From positions 22,034 through 86,033 of the forward strand of contig JAITFH010000060.1 of NCBI GenBank assembly GCA_031281465.1: DNA of 64,000 nucleotides, written 5' to 3'. The stretch's first letter is position 1. Every line of letters starts with the position of its first letter. The notes beneath the pieces are model-generated. The model saw only the letters and a list, made by a program, of their open reading frames with translations. It ran no database searches and was not told where the DNA came from. Shown one piece after another: positions 32,589 to 43,253 of this stretch. Source of the DNA: Mycoplasmataceae bacterium. Lineage in GTDB: Bacteria > Bacillota_I > Bacilli_A > Mycoplasmatales > Mycoplasmoidaceae. A program made the translations under genes and the position numbers.

Positions 32589-33017
32589 TTACCTTGGCTT
32601 TTTAGGCGGCTTGCAGCCATTATGTGGTATAGGAGTGTCATCTCTTAATTCTGTAATTTTTAATCCAGCCGCATCTAATTGTCTCATAGCAGTATCTTTT
32701 CCTTGTCCAATACCATTAAGAGAAACAACGATGTTTTGGATTCCTAACGCCATAGCAGCTTTAGCGGCTTTATCAGCAGCTAAACCAGCAGCATAAGGAG
32801 TTGATTTTTTTGTTCCTTTGTACCCACAAGTTCCAGCAGAAGCTCAAGAAATAACGTTTCCATTTTCATCAGTAATAGATACGATTGTATTATTAGCCGT
32901 TGAATGGATGTGTGCTACTCCATTAACAAAAGTTAATTTTTTCTTTTTCTTTGTAACTGGCTTTTTAGCTACAGTTTTGTTTTTTTGTGTGGTTTTTTTC
33001 TTTTTATCAGTTGCCAT
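32589..33017 (-). CDS. rpsK: 30S ribosomal protein S11
   Basis: 142 residues. Lysine-rich N-terminus, then [20 protein letters not shown] and the C-terminal [17 protein letters not shown]. Between rpsM and rpoA as in the alpha operon. Confidence 0.97.
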
Positions 33018-33031
33018 ATTATCTCCTCCTA

Positions 33032-33406
33032 TTATTTACTTTCTACCTTTTTGTTTGCAACAGTTTTTCTAGGACCTTTTCTAGTACGAGCGTTAGTTTT
33101 TGTTCTTTGTCCTCTTGTTGGTAAACCACGACGGTGTCTAATTCCTCTATAACTTCCAATTTCCATTAAACGTTTAATGTTTTGAGAAATTTCTCTTCTT
33201 AATTCACCTTCTATCTTATATTTAGAAGCAACTTCACGAATTGCTGAAATTTCTTGAGGTGTTAAATCGCTTACTTTTTTGTCTGGATCGATATTAGCTT
33301 CTTGACAAATAACTGTTCCTGTTTGAATTCCAATACCAAAAATATGTGATAAAGAATAAGGAACTTTCTTGTTGTTTGGTATATCTACTCCTAAAATACG
33401 TGCCAT
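33032..33406 (-). CDS. rpsM: 30S ribosomal protein S13
   Basis: 124 residues. [19 protein letters not shown], then [19 protein letters not shown]. Contacts the 16S head and tRNA at the subunit interface. Confidence 0.97.
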   Translation of the reverse strand: MARILGVDIPNNKKVPYSLSHIFGIGIQTGTVICQEANIDPDKKVSDLTPQEISAIREVASKYKIEGELRREISQNIKRLMEIGSYRGIRHRRGLPTRGQRTKTNARTRKGPRKTVANKKVESK

Positions 33407-33429
33407 AATGTTTTACCTAATCTATCTCC

Positions 33430-33543
33430 TTATCCTTGTCTTTGTTTGTGTTTTGGGTTTTTACAAATAACACGTAAAACACCTTTACGTTTAACTAGTT
33501 TGCAATCTTTACAAATGGGTTTCACTGACGCTCTTACCTTCAT
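33430..33543 (-). CDS. rpmJ: 50S ribosomal protein L36
   Basis: 37 residues, [20 protein letters not shown] to HKQRQG. Cys-x-x-Cys and a later Cys/His form the zinc site. infA does not precede it. Confidence 0.95.
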   Translation of the reverse strand: MKVRASVKPICKDCKLVKRKGVLRVICKNPKHKQRQG

Positions 33544-33592
33544 TTTACTTAATTAATACTTATTATATACTTTTTTTTGGAAAGTAATAACA

Positions 33593-34306
33593 TTATTTGC
33601 TTGTACCTACTTTCTTTCAGTTAATATCCAATTCTGGATATTTTTTATGAATAACTTTTAACATACGTTTAACAGTGTCAATACGTTTAATCATACTATT
33701 ATTAATTACTTTCATTCCAGGTTCAAATTTTAGAGGAGAAAGTTTACGTTTCATATCTAACGAATCACGTCTTTCAATTTGTTTGTAAATAGTATTTAAA
33801 GAAACTTGATGTTGGTTAACTCCATAACGTTTTACATATTGTCTTAAACGACGTTGTGCACGAGCAAAAATTGTTGATTTAATATAGAACTCTACACTTG
33901 GTTCAGGAACTACTTCTCTTAGTCCTCTTCCTTCAAGAACAATGTTTTTGTTTTTAATAAATGGTCCAATAACATTTTTGTTAATGAAATCACGGTATCA
34001 AGATTTTTGTGCTAAATGTGCAGCTTTAATCGCTAATTCTTCATAACCAATATCATTAGCAATATCTTCACCATTATAAAATACAGATTTACCAATAAAT
34101 TCAAAATTATATTGTTTCATAATTTCTAAGCATTGGTTTTTGTTGTATTTAATGATGTTATTTTTTTGTAGTGCTCAAGTGTAAGCACGGTAAACATTAC
34201 CAGTTGATAAGAAGGCGAATTTTAAGCATAAAGATACTTCGTATGCTGCTGAAGATTTACCACTTGAACCTGGTCCATTTACACAAATTGTATAGGTTTT
34301 AGTCAT
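33593..34306 (-). CDS. cmk: Cytidylate kinase
   Basis: 237 residues. P-loop NGPGSSGKSSAA at the N-terminus; LEGRGLREVVPEPSVEFYI corresponds to the GRDIGTVVFPDA block of Cmk, with changes. Phosphorylates CMP/dCMP. Divergent relative to typical Cmk in the middle part. The last nine residues follow a TGA Trp codon. TATAAT is six bases before the ATG. Confidence 0.8.
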
Positions 34307-34312
34307 GTAATC

Positions 34313-34318
34313 ATTATA
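34313..34318 (-). promoter_or_regulatory. -10 box of cmk, leaderless type
   Basis: TATAAT, six bases, ATG at 34306. Confidence 0.6.
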
Positions 34319-34375
34319 TATTAACTTTTTTCTAACCAATATTAGTTTTAGGTATGGTTTACCAACCAAAAACCA

Positions 34376-34873
34376 TTACTTTTCTTCTTTAATTTTTTTG
34401 CTATTTTTCTTCATTTCTTCAAAACATTTGTCAAGATTTTGAAGAGATAATTTTATGTAATATCCTCGGTTAGGAAAATCTTTGTTAATTTCTAATTTAT
34501 CAGCAATATAAACTATTTTTTCTAAAGGAGTAGGATTATCTTGAGGAATAACGTGGTAAGCAATAGCATTAAGAACTTCTTCATCGGTAATTTTAAATTC
34601 TTTCTTTACAAATTCTGCTCCAGCTATCCCGTGTAATGAAGGGATTGTCTTATATCCTTTAATTTTTGGATCATTACGTACCATACCAATTATTTTTCTA
34701 CTCGAAAAGTCTTTTGCTACATCGTGTAGTAAACCTGCTAAAAAAGCTTTTTTCTCACTCACTTTGTGGTAAGAAGCTATTTTTTGGCACAATGTAGCGA
34801 CTGCTAATGAGTGACGAAATCTTTCGAGTGGAATAATTTTCCTGATTTTATTTACAATCGATTTGTTATACAT
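34376..34873 (-). CDS. yqeK: HD-domain phosphohydrolase, YqeK family
   Basis: 165 residues. RFRHSLAVATLC, LAGLLHDVAKDF (HD), HGIAGAEFVK, AIAYHVIPQ and KIVYIADKLE are YqeK motifs. Family members hydrolyse Ap4A symmetrically. nadD, its usual partner, is not next to it. Confidence 0.9.
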   Translation of the reverse strand: MYNKSIVNKIRKIIPLERFRHSLAVATLCQKIASYHKVSEKKAFLAGLLHDVAKDFSSRKIIGMVRNDPKIKGYKTIPSLHGIAGAEFVKKEFKITDEEVLNAIAYHVIPQDNPTPLEKIVYIADKLEINKDFPNRGYYIKLSLQNLDKCFEEMKKNSKKIKEEK

Positions 34874-34958
34874 TTCTTGTACATATTAAGAAATTATAAT
34901 TTTTTATTCATGTGGACGAACAAAGTTATTTATTAAATGGTATAATAAAAATATAGTT

Positions 34959-35675
34959 ATGGCTGACAACAAAGAATTAGAAACGACAGGTGAAAATACC
35001 GGTGGTGATCCGCTTGAATTTACAAAACCTAGTGCAGTATTAACAAAAGATACTTTGGATATCAACGAGAACGTTGGTTCTTTCGGAAATGTTGAAACAC
35101 CTGTTGACGATTTAGATGAACAAGAAAAAACTGGTGTTAAAATAGATTTTGAAAGATTCGAAAAAAAGAACAAACAAAAGAAAAATGTGTTCGGTAAAGT
35201 TCTTAATTATTCTAACGGTTTAACAAACTGAATGTTTGCTAAATTAGAAAATAAAAAATCGTTAGCAATTATTTGAGGTGTTTCTTTACTCGTAATAGCT
35301 TTGCTCGTTTGTGGTGCTGTTTTATTTGGGTATTATGTTAGTGACGATTTAAAACATGGTGACGGAACAAACGGTGGATTAAATGCTTTAGTTAGTGTTA
35401 GACTTTGTGGTTATGTTGGAACAATTTTTGCTTACATTAGTGTTGCAATTATTGTACTACCATTATTAGTTTTGTTGGTTTGTTGATTCGTTGGAATTAA
35501 CGGAGTTTATAAATCAGTTAAATTCCATTTATTTTATTGAGGTGTATTAACTATTAGTTTTTTATTAATGGTTATAGCTATTATTTTATGTAGTATTTAT
35601 TTAAGCGAATTTAATAAATTTATTTCTTATATTCCACCAGCTAAAGAAGAAACCGCTCCTGCAGCAGATGCATAA
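34959..35675 (+). CDS. Membrane protein with acidic N-terminal tail, unknown function
   Basis: 238 residues. Residues 1-55 are acidic and disordered-looking, a basic patch KKNKQKKNVFGKV follows, then about four membrane segments (about 103-125, 145-170, 185-210). The C-terminus is PAKEETAPAADA. No family recognised. It lies 6 bp upstream of trmL. Confidence 0.7.
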
Positions 35676-35681
35676 TAAATA

Positions 35682-36188
35682 ATGCTTCACATAGTTTTAT
35701 TCCAGCCGGAAATAGCTGAAAACACTGGTAATATAGCTCGAACTTGTGTTGGGTTTAATGCTCACCTACATTTAATTAGACCATACGGTTTCTTCTTTAA
35801 CCCTAATGATGCTCGACTTAAAAGAAGCGGAGCAAACTATTGAGAGCATTTAACTTTATCAGAACATGATAACTATGAAGAGTTTTTAAAAACATTAAAA
35901 GAAGGCACTAGGATTTATTATCTAACTAGATATGGAACAAACGCTCCAGATGAAATGAAATTAGTTGAACAAGCAGAAGAAGATATCTACTTAATGTTTG
36001 GTAAAGAATCAACTGGAATAGATAAAGATATTTTAAGAAACAATTTAGAAAAAACAGTAAGGATTCCTACTAGTGCTAATGTGCGAAGTTTAAATTTAGC
36101 AAATTGTGTAAGTATGTTGTGTTATGAATATGCTAGACAAAATAAATATAAAAATTTAGAGACTAGTGAACCACACAAAAAACTTTAA
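35682..36188 (+). CDS. trmL: tRNA (cytidine/uridine-2'-O-)-methyltransferase, SPOUT fold
   Basis: 168 residues. [32 protein letters not shown] and [22 protein letters not shown] are the three SPOUT motifs. Methylates the wobble base of tRNA-Leu in other bacteria. Confidence 0.94.
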
Positions 36189-36347
36189 TTATTTAGTTTT
36201 TGTTTCTTTGTGAACAGTTACTTTTCTACAGTGTTTACAATATTTTTTTAGTTCTAATTTTTTAGGACATGTTTTATTGTTTCTAAAAGTTAAATAATTA
36301 ATATTTTTGCATTCGGTACATTCCAAACGAGCTTGACGTTTTACCAT
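36189..36347 (-). CDS. rpmG: 50S ribosomal protein L33
   Basis: 52 residues. CTEC and CKHC zinc pairs, [17 protein letters not shown]. It lies 1 bp from convergent trmL. Confidence 0.94.
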   Translation of the reverse strand: MVKRQARLECTECKNINYLTFRNNKTCPKKLELKKYCKHCRKVTVHKETKTK

Positions 36348-36445
36348 AGTACATATATTATATAAACTATTTTACGGAGTGTGTACTTAGAAAACTACTA
36401 ACGAAATTTTTCCATAGAAGGACTTATGCAAATGGTATTTTTATG

Positions 36446-36506
36446 AATAATCTCCCAATTTTATCTGTAAAATAATCCCAATTTTTTATGAATAATCTCC
36501 CAATTT
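36446..36506 (+). promoter_or_regulatory. Three direct repeats upstream of the first ATPase gene
   Basis: AATAATCTCCCAATTT at 36446-36461 and 36491-36506, plus a version lacking TC at 36471-36485. Start-to-start distances are 25 and 20 bp, about two helical turns. The array ends 15 bp before the -10 box, so it covers the -35 region. Looks like an operator. Confidence 0.65.
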
Positions 36507-36520
36507 ATTTGTTTTATTAA

Positions 36521-36526
36521 TATAAT
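36521..36526 (+). promoter_or_regulatory. -10 box of the first ATPase gene
   Basis: TATAAT, six bases, ATG at 36533. Confidence 0.6.
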
Positions 36527-36532
36527 ATCGGT

Positions 36533-37789
36533 ATGAAAAATGAGCTTTATATCAATCGGTTAGTCGAAGAAAAAATAAGCAGTTATTTAAAAATATTTGG
36601 AGCAATATGTTTAGAAGGTCCAAAGTATTGTGGAAAATCTTGAATTGGTGAATATTTTTCTACTTCACAAATATATCTTTCTGATCCCGATCAAAAAAAG
36701 TTTGTTTCTTTAAATCTTGATTATGCTTTGGAAGGTAGCAAACCTCGTCTTATAGATGAATATCAAACAGTACCCGGAGTATGAGATAAAGTACGTAACT
36801 ATGTTGATAAAAATTCTACTAAAGGTATTTTTATTCTAACTGGTTCTTCCACTCCAGATGACTCTTCCAAAACTCACACCGGTACCGGTAGAATTGCAAA
36901 AATAAATGTTTACACCATGACTTTAACTGAAACAGGAGATTCATCGAAAAAAGTTTCCTTATCAGCTATTATTAAAAACAAATTCAATTTTGTAATCAAA
37001 CCAGAAAAAGACATATTTTGAATTATTAAGCTAATGATAAGAGGAGGGTTTCCAGCTAACCTTTCTTTAAACGAAAAACAAAGTTTTATTTTTTACAATA
37101 ACTATGTAAAAAATTTGATTGAAGAGGATGTGCAAAAAATCGATGGAGTCAAAAAAAATATTCCTAAAATGAACGCTTTAGTTAAATCTCTTTCTAGAAA
37201 CAGCGCTACAAATATTTTAAATACCACTTTACTAAACGATGTTTCTCAATACGATACAGAAATTTCTAAAAACACATTACCCCAATATTTAGAATCTTTA
37301 GAAAGATGTAATTTTTTCTATAGGATCAAAGCTTTTTCTCCATTTAACGCTCACTCCAAAACAACTATCCGGACTACTGATAAAATTATTCTATGTGACG
37401 AGTGTTTGGGATTAGCATTATTAAATTTAAACAAAGATAACATTTTAAAACAGTTAAACAATTTTGGACACCATTTCGAAAGTTTTGTTTTAAAAGAACT
37501 ATTAGCTTATGCTTCTTGCATAAATGCTGAAATATTTTTCTACAAAGACAACACTTATGAAGTTGATGCAATAATGGTTTTAGAAGACAAAAGCTACATT
37601 GCTTTTGAAATAAAACTAGGAAGTGATGAAGAGGAAAGTGCGATTCAAAGTTTAAAAAAGTTTGATAAGTTTATGGAAGGTAAAAATAACAAACCTTTAA
37701 AACTAGTTGCGTTGATTGGCGTTGGTTCAGTTAGTAGAAAAGTAGAAGATAACTTATATGTTGTTTCTTTAGAACACTTTACTCTATAA
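36533..37789 (+). CDS. AAA/DUF4143-type ATPase, nuclease-like C-terminus
   Basis: 418 residues. Walker A GPKYCGKS (29-36), Walker B-like RLIDEYQTVPGVW. The middle resembles the winged-helix part of DUF4143 proteins (NSATNILNTTLLNDVSQY). The C-terminal YEVDAIMVL and AFEIKLG carry the D and ExK of a PD-(D/E)xK nuclease fold. The cellular role of this family is unsettled; defence or toxin-antitoxin functions have been suggested for relatives. Solitary gene behind direct repeats. A distant paralogue is at 57273-58478. Confidence 0.82.
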
Positions 37790-37814
37790 GTTTTACTAAG
37801 ACTATTTAGTTTTA

Positions 37815-38819
37815 TTAATTATCTGAACGGACATTACTTTTAGCAATGTTTAATACTGGAGTAGCATCTTTGTTAGAACACAATACGATTAGCAAATTAG
37901 AAACTGTAGAAGATTTTTCTCCTTCAGTAAAATTACAAATTTTATTTTCTTCTAATCTCTTTAATGTGTTTTCAACCATACCAACTGCACCTTCAACGAT
38001 TTTTTGACGAGCTTCAATGATTGCTGTTGCTTGTTGACGTTGTAGCATTGCAGAAGCTATTTCTGGAGCATAAGCTAAATGTGCAATTCTTGCTTCTACG
38101 ATTTCGATTCCAGCAACACTAACTCTTGTTTGTAATTCTGATTTTAGTAGTTGAGCAATTTCACTTGTTGAACCACGTAAAGATTTTTCTCCAGTTCCTT
38201 CTTTATCATAAGGGAATAGTCTAGCCACATGTCTTACCGAAGAATCAGCTTGAATTGAAACGAAGTTGCTGTAATCATTAACTACGAAACGAGCACGAGC
38301 AGTATTAGTAACACGTAAAATTACTATCACTCCAATTTCGATTGGGTTACCCATTTCATCATTAACCTTTTGAATACCATTGTTTAATGTTAACATTTTT
38401 AAAGAAATTTTTGAACCAGATGTTCAAAAAGGGTATACTCAGTACATTCCACTTTTTCTTAATGTTCCTTTATATTTTCCGAAGAAAGTATAAACATTAG
38501 CTTCGTTTGGGTAGATTGTGGTAAATCTAGCAAATATAGCAAAACAAGCGATAGCTAAAACAGCAAACAATGCCCCGAAAATAAAGTATGCAGTGTTTGT
38601 GATTTTCATTGCTGAATACTTTATTCCTATAGCAAACATTGCTATACACAAACCAACGAAGGCAACACCACAAATAATTCCTATCAATCCATAAATTCAC
38701 GAAGGTAATTTTACATTACGTTCCTCGATATCGATATTTTTTAATTCAGGATTTGCTTTAAAATATTCGTCATCAATTAATGAAAGTTGTTCATTTGTTT
38801 TATTATTATTTAATTCCAT
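37815..38819 (-). CDS. SPFH/band 7 membrane protein
   Basis: 334 residues. Two N-terminal membrane segments (about 45-68 and 74-98), then an SPFH domain with IYPNEANVYTFFGKYKGTLR, GNPIEIGVIVILRVTNTARA and the helical RIAHLAYAPEIASAMLQRQQ region. Stomatin-like proteins organise membrane microdomains and proteases. TATAAT at 38826-38831, six bases before the ATG. Confidence 0.9.
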
Positions 38820-38825
38820 ATAAGA

Positions 38826-38831
38826 ATTATA
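38826..38831 (-). promoter_or_regulatory. -10 box of the SPFH gene, leaderless type
   Basis: TATAAT, six bases, ATG at 38819. The dispersed element copy 2 lies just upstream. Confidence 0.6.
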
Positions 38832-38846
38832 GGCTTAATGCAATAA

Positions 38847-38874
38847 TCTGGCGTTTTTTAGACAGATTTATTGT
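38847..38874 (+). repeat. Dispersed element, copy 2 (upstream of the SPFH gene)
   Basis: TCTGGCG, then TTTTAGACAGATTTATTGT (38856-38874), identical in its 19-bp core to the copy upstream of dnaA. Confidence 0.7.
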
Positions 38875-38883
38875 ATCCGAGAT

Positions 38884-41800
38884 TTATACCACACTTTGCA
38901 TTTGCTGAACAATTTGTACTTTATCAGATGGAATAACAGGAAGTAAATTATCTACTAACATCTGAGCAATACCTACCAGTAAACTTATGGCACCACTAAC
39001 TAAGGCTATGGTATTTGTTTTTGTTACCATATCGCGTTCAAAATACTTGTGATATTCCTTTTCTGATACAATATTTTTGTTGTATTTCATTCCTCTTTCT
39101 GGTTCTTCTATAAAACTCAAATTAGCTTCTCATAAGTTGTAATTTCTAGCTCTTTGCATTAGCTGGGCAGCACTTTCTCGGGTGTGCCCTAATTCAGTCA
39201 GTCTTTTATCTCAACTAGCTATAGTTTCTACTCTCTGTGCGTCTGAGAATTTTGTCATTTGACTTGCTGTAGGGTGAGTAAATGAACTTTCTGTATATAG
39301 CAATTTGTATGTCACTGTGTTTTTGATAAAGATATTTCTTCATACCGCTAACTGCATATTTATTATTCCTACTACCTTAAAACCTAAAAAAGTACCAACA
39401 TTTATTATTCCAAATAAGCTAAAATATGCATAATGAATTTTATAGCTATAAATTATTTTTTGTTCAATATCACTAAGGCTTTCTAATTCATCTTTTTCTA
39501 GCATATTGTATGCTCTAATAATATTGTCATCGTGGTAATTTAAAAATTGATTTGTCATATCTAAATCTACATATTTTTTTCCTCCGATGTTTTCTACAAA
39601 CTTAACCATAATTTCACGTACATAAAAAGTATCATCTTTAAAATAATCTGCTCATTTCTTTTCTTCTTTCATAAAATCTTCATTTTGTGTTAATCCAGCA
39701 GCATATTCGAAAAATTTAAAAATTGATTCATAAAATGTGTCAATGTAGTATTTCGCTATTAAAGCTATCTTTAGTTTTGCATCTACTGAAATAGTTTCGT
39801 CATTTAATTTGAGATAAAAATCAGCATAGCTTTTAGCAACTTCTTGTGGCACGAAGGTTTTGAATTTTTCTACAATTTCGCTAACTTCTTTCACGGATGG
39901 TAAAAAGTCGATTTTAGCAGCTGATGTCATAGCTCCGTTGTAAGCTAAATATCCATCTACCACAGTGCAGATTATTGCCGAACCCATCGCTATACCACCA
40001 AATGCACTGATTATCGAACATACGTCGTTTATTCCAGAAGAAACTATTAACAATCCAGAAAGTGCACCGTCTAAACCTGCAGTTAATTGCATATTTTTAT
40101 AAATTTCTTCTGCTACATTTCTTTCTTTTCCATTTTCATCATAAGCTAAACTGTAAAAACCGTAAATAAATTTGGTGATAAAATCACCTTCTTGAAGGAT
40201 AGCTAATTCTTCATTAGAAAGCGGAAAATAAATTGGTAAAGTACTAACTTGACTTTTATCAAGTGAGTTTACTCATTTATATTCTTTGATAATTTTATAT
40301 TCTTCTGAACCAGGAACATTATCAACTAATACCCATTTAGCTTCAACAAAAGGTATTAGGTTTTGAAAACGATATGCATCAGCACTATTTTCTACTAGTT
40401 CTTGATTGTTTAACAAATCTTGTAGTGAACCAACTTTGTTGAAATTAGTGTTAGCTTTCGTGATTGCTAACATAATTTTTTCATTAGTATGATTGTTCTC
40501 TAATTGGTGTGGTTTAACAATACCAGGTAATTCTAGTTTATCAACATTTACTAAATAAGGGTTTTGTTCGTTAAAAAGATAATGGTCATTTGCATCAGTT
40601 GGAGCACTATGTAGTATGTCGGTAATTGTAGAACGATTAACTATTGCTTTAGCATCAAAATTTTCGTTTTTATATTCCAATTTTAATTCGTTTGGATAAA
40701 GAAAATTTTTTGCACAGTTGTATTTTTGTGCAAAAGATGTAAGTTTGTATTCATGAAATAAATATTCTTTTGTTTGGTTTTGTTCGTCAGAACCAATCCA
40801 ATTAATGTTAGAATCTGATTCATCAAAAGTTCTTGAAACTCCTAATTGAAAACCGACATTTGCAACTTCGGAATTAGTAGCATAATCGATACTGATTATT
40901 CTTGCATGCAATGTATATCCTGGAATAATTTCGTTTTCTTCAAATGTTGGCATTCCCTCAGTTGCTGGAATGTATTTATCTAAAGGTAAAAGTTCTTGTT
41001 CTTTAATTTTATCTATTGTTATTTCTTCGTTTGCCTGTGCTCTATCGTCTGGTTTTAACATTTCAGTATTTCCTAAAAAATCTCTTTTCGCTAAAAACAG
41101 TTTGTTTAAAACTTTTTGCTCTAAAATGTTTTTGTTGTTTTTGTTACTATATCCTTCAGCACCAGTTTCCGAATAGGGAGCTAACAAACTAGTAAAGTCA
41201 ATTTCTGGATTTTCGTTTAAAACTAAAAATTTATTAGTAATCATTTTCATTACTTCAATAGTTACGAATTCCATTTCTTTTTCTTTCGTTAATCCTTCAT
41301 TATTCAAACTAGAAGCTAAAAACTTATTTAACTCAAAAGAATTTAAGTGTTTATTTAAAATTTCAGTTTTTGCTTGTTTTTTTAAGATATTGAATTTTTG
41401 ATTAATATTTGGTAATTCTTCACGACTTACAGAATGCAAAAAGTTTTCTTTAACTTGTGGTAATAAAACAGTTTCAAATTGATAGTAATCGATTGGTTCT
41501 ATATTATGTAAACTATTCAAATTAACCAGTTTAGAATAAATATTAACAAAAGGAGAGGATAAAGATGTTTTTTGAGTTGTAAAGTATTCTTCATCTAAAT
41601 ATTTGTTTACGTATTCAGAAAACTCTTTGCTATATTTTTCTGCTTGTATGTATGCATCATTACTAGCCTCTTCTTTGGTTAATCCTAAAACATTCAAATC
41701 GTATGTGTAAGTTTTGGATTCAAGATATTCTAATGATTCATTTTTAAAAGATGTTATTTTTTCATTATCATTGATAGCTTCAATAACATCCTGCGGAGTA

Positions 41801-41958
41801 GTTTTGTGTTTCCACACAAAACTTCCTAAGTCAAACAATTGGAGATTTTTGTTTTGGAAATAATTAATTCCAATTATCACGCTAGTTATTGTTGAAGCAA
41901 TTATTAGTGCTGAAGTAATTATCGTTTTATACTTATACTTTAAAAGACTCGCCCTCAC
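38884..41958 (-). CDS. Large membrane protein B (paralogue of the gene at 4461-7586)
   Basis: 1024 residues from a GTG at 41958, or 1042 from an ATG at 42012. GTG is favoured: TATAAT is seven bases before it, and the N-terminus then matches protein A (SLLKYKYKTIITSALIIAST). Anchor near 10-30, long extracellular-type domain, and membrane segments in the C-terminal 400 residues, ending LVDNLLPVIPSDKVQIVQQ. Shared blocks with A: PYLVNVDKLELPGIVKPHQL and YDLNVLGLTKEEASND. Function unknown. Confidence 0.85.
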
Positions 41959-42063
41959 GGTTGTGATTATAACGATTTGTATAAATAAACAAACCACTTT
42001 TTCTTTAAACAATATATAGTTTAGGAAGTATGAATTTTTGAGTTTTAAAATGTGCTATAAACA

Positions 42064-42183
42064 ATGCATCAATTCACATTTATTGTTCTTGAGAATCAGA
42101 GTTTTTCAATAGTTATCGAACAAACAACCAAATTAACAGATTTTAACAAAACAGGTTATGTTTTAACTAACGAAGATGTATAA
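42064..42183 (+). CDS. Possible small ORF or gene remnant
   Basis: 39 codons, MHQFTFIVLENQSFSIVIEQ then TTKLTDFNKTGYVLTNEDV. Reads like the end of a real protein, but there is no ribosome site and the -10-like TATAAA is too close to the ATG. It lies in the 200-bp gap between protein B and the lipoprotein. Confidence 0.25.
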   Translation: MHQFTFIVLENQSFSIVIEQTTKLTDFNKTGYVLTNEDV

Positions 42184-42217
42184 ATTTCTTCCTTGTTAAT
42201 TACGATTTAACTTATTT

Positions 42218-42991
42218 CTATGTAGCAGGAGCAGTAATAACAAGAGTGAATGCAGCATAAGCTACTACTTGTGTACCACCTGTTAAAGTTAAAGTAACTT
42301 TTAAATAGTAAGTATCTGATGGAGTTGCAGTCGCAGTGTTTGTAACAGTTATTACACCTGTTGCATTAGCGAAATTTACATTATCCGGTAAAGATTTTGA
42401 AGAATGAGCTTGATCTACTATATCATACAATAGAGTTCCAACACCAGAGGCTACAGAAGCGCCTTTATATGTAACAACAGGAGCTGAAGAATCTTTAGCA
42501 GTACCTGCAACTGCACTAATGTTTTCCATTGCAGCTCTAAGTCCAACAACTTCTAATTTAAATGTAGCAGTTACCGTTTGAGCTTCACTTCCTTCAAGTC
42601 CTGTATTGTATGTAGCTTTAATTGCTAGGACTTTTTCAGGATAATCAAGAGCAACATTTGCGGTTCCAGATAACACACCAGAATTTGTAGCAAAAGTTAA
42701 ACCAGTTGCAGCATCTAAAGTATATCCAACATAAGAAGTTCCTTCTGCTTGTAATAATTGATAGCTAACAGTAGCTGGAGAAACAACTGTTAATTCGTTA
42801 CCATCTAAATAAAGTTTTGGTTGAACTGAAACAACTCCACCAGCATTTACTTTAACATCATGAACATCATGAAGTGCCAAGCCTTTCTCTTGAGGATTAC
42901 AACTAGTTAGAGTTAATGCGGTTGCAGTTGTTACAGCAGCTACTCCTCCGAATAATGCTGCTAGGGTTAGTTTTAAGTTTTTATTTGCCAT
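42218..42991 (-). CDS. Lipoprotein with poly-T promoter spacer
   Basis: 257 residues. Signal peptide MANKNLKLTLAALFGGVAAV and TATALTLTSC with lipobox LTSC-N. The mature part is rich in Val, Thr and Ala, with two Ig-like beta stretches (about 45-150 and 155-257), similar in composition to the protein at the right edge. TATACT lies ten bases before the ATG; the run of 14 T is just upstream. Probably a phase-variable surface lipoprotein. Confidence 0.85.
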   Translation of the reverse strand: MANKNLKLTLAALFGGVAAVTTATALTLTSCNPQEKGLALHDVHDVKVNAGGVVSVQPKLYLDGNELTVVSPATVSYQLLQAEGTSYVGYTLDAATGLTFATNSGVLSGTANVALDYPEKVLAIKATYNTGLEGSEAQTVTATFKLEVVGLRAAMENISAVAGTAKDSSAPVVTYKGASVASGVGTLLYDIVDQAHSSKSLPDNVNFANATGVITVTNTATATPSDTYYLKVTLTLTGGTQVVAYAAFTLVITAPAT

Positions 42992-43010
42992 AATGGTTTT
43001 AAGTATATAT

Positions 43011-43024
43011 AAAAAAAAAAAAAA
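43011..43024 (-). promoter_or_regulatory. T14 tract in the lipoprotein promoter spacer
   Basis: Fourteen T on the minus strand directly upstream of ATATATACT, so it fills the space between the -10 box and the -35 position. Length change would alter the spacing and hence expression. Confidence 0.65.
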
Positions 43025-43040
43025 TTGCCTTTTTTCTTTA

Positions 43041-43060
43041 CATATGTATAAATACATATG
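43041..43060. promoter_or_regulatory. Perfect palindrome upstream of the lipoprotein
   Basis: CATATGTATAAATACATATG: nine-bp arms around two A. It lies 17 bp beyond the T tract, between the lipoprotein and the divergent ABC cluster; could be an operator for either. Confidence 0.45.
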
Positions 43061-43253
43061 AATTTTCGGTAGTTTTCGACTTTTTGACACATCACTTCCA
43101 AAAACTTCATTCACTTAGCTCAAATATTTGTTATTCAAGTAACGTGCCAATTCTTAAACCGTGTATGTAGTTTAAAAAATGTTACTTTTAAAGAATAGTC
43201 TTCGTGTTCAATAACCAACACATGCGGTATATACTTATATACATATCTATAAA

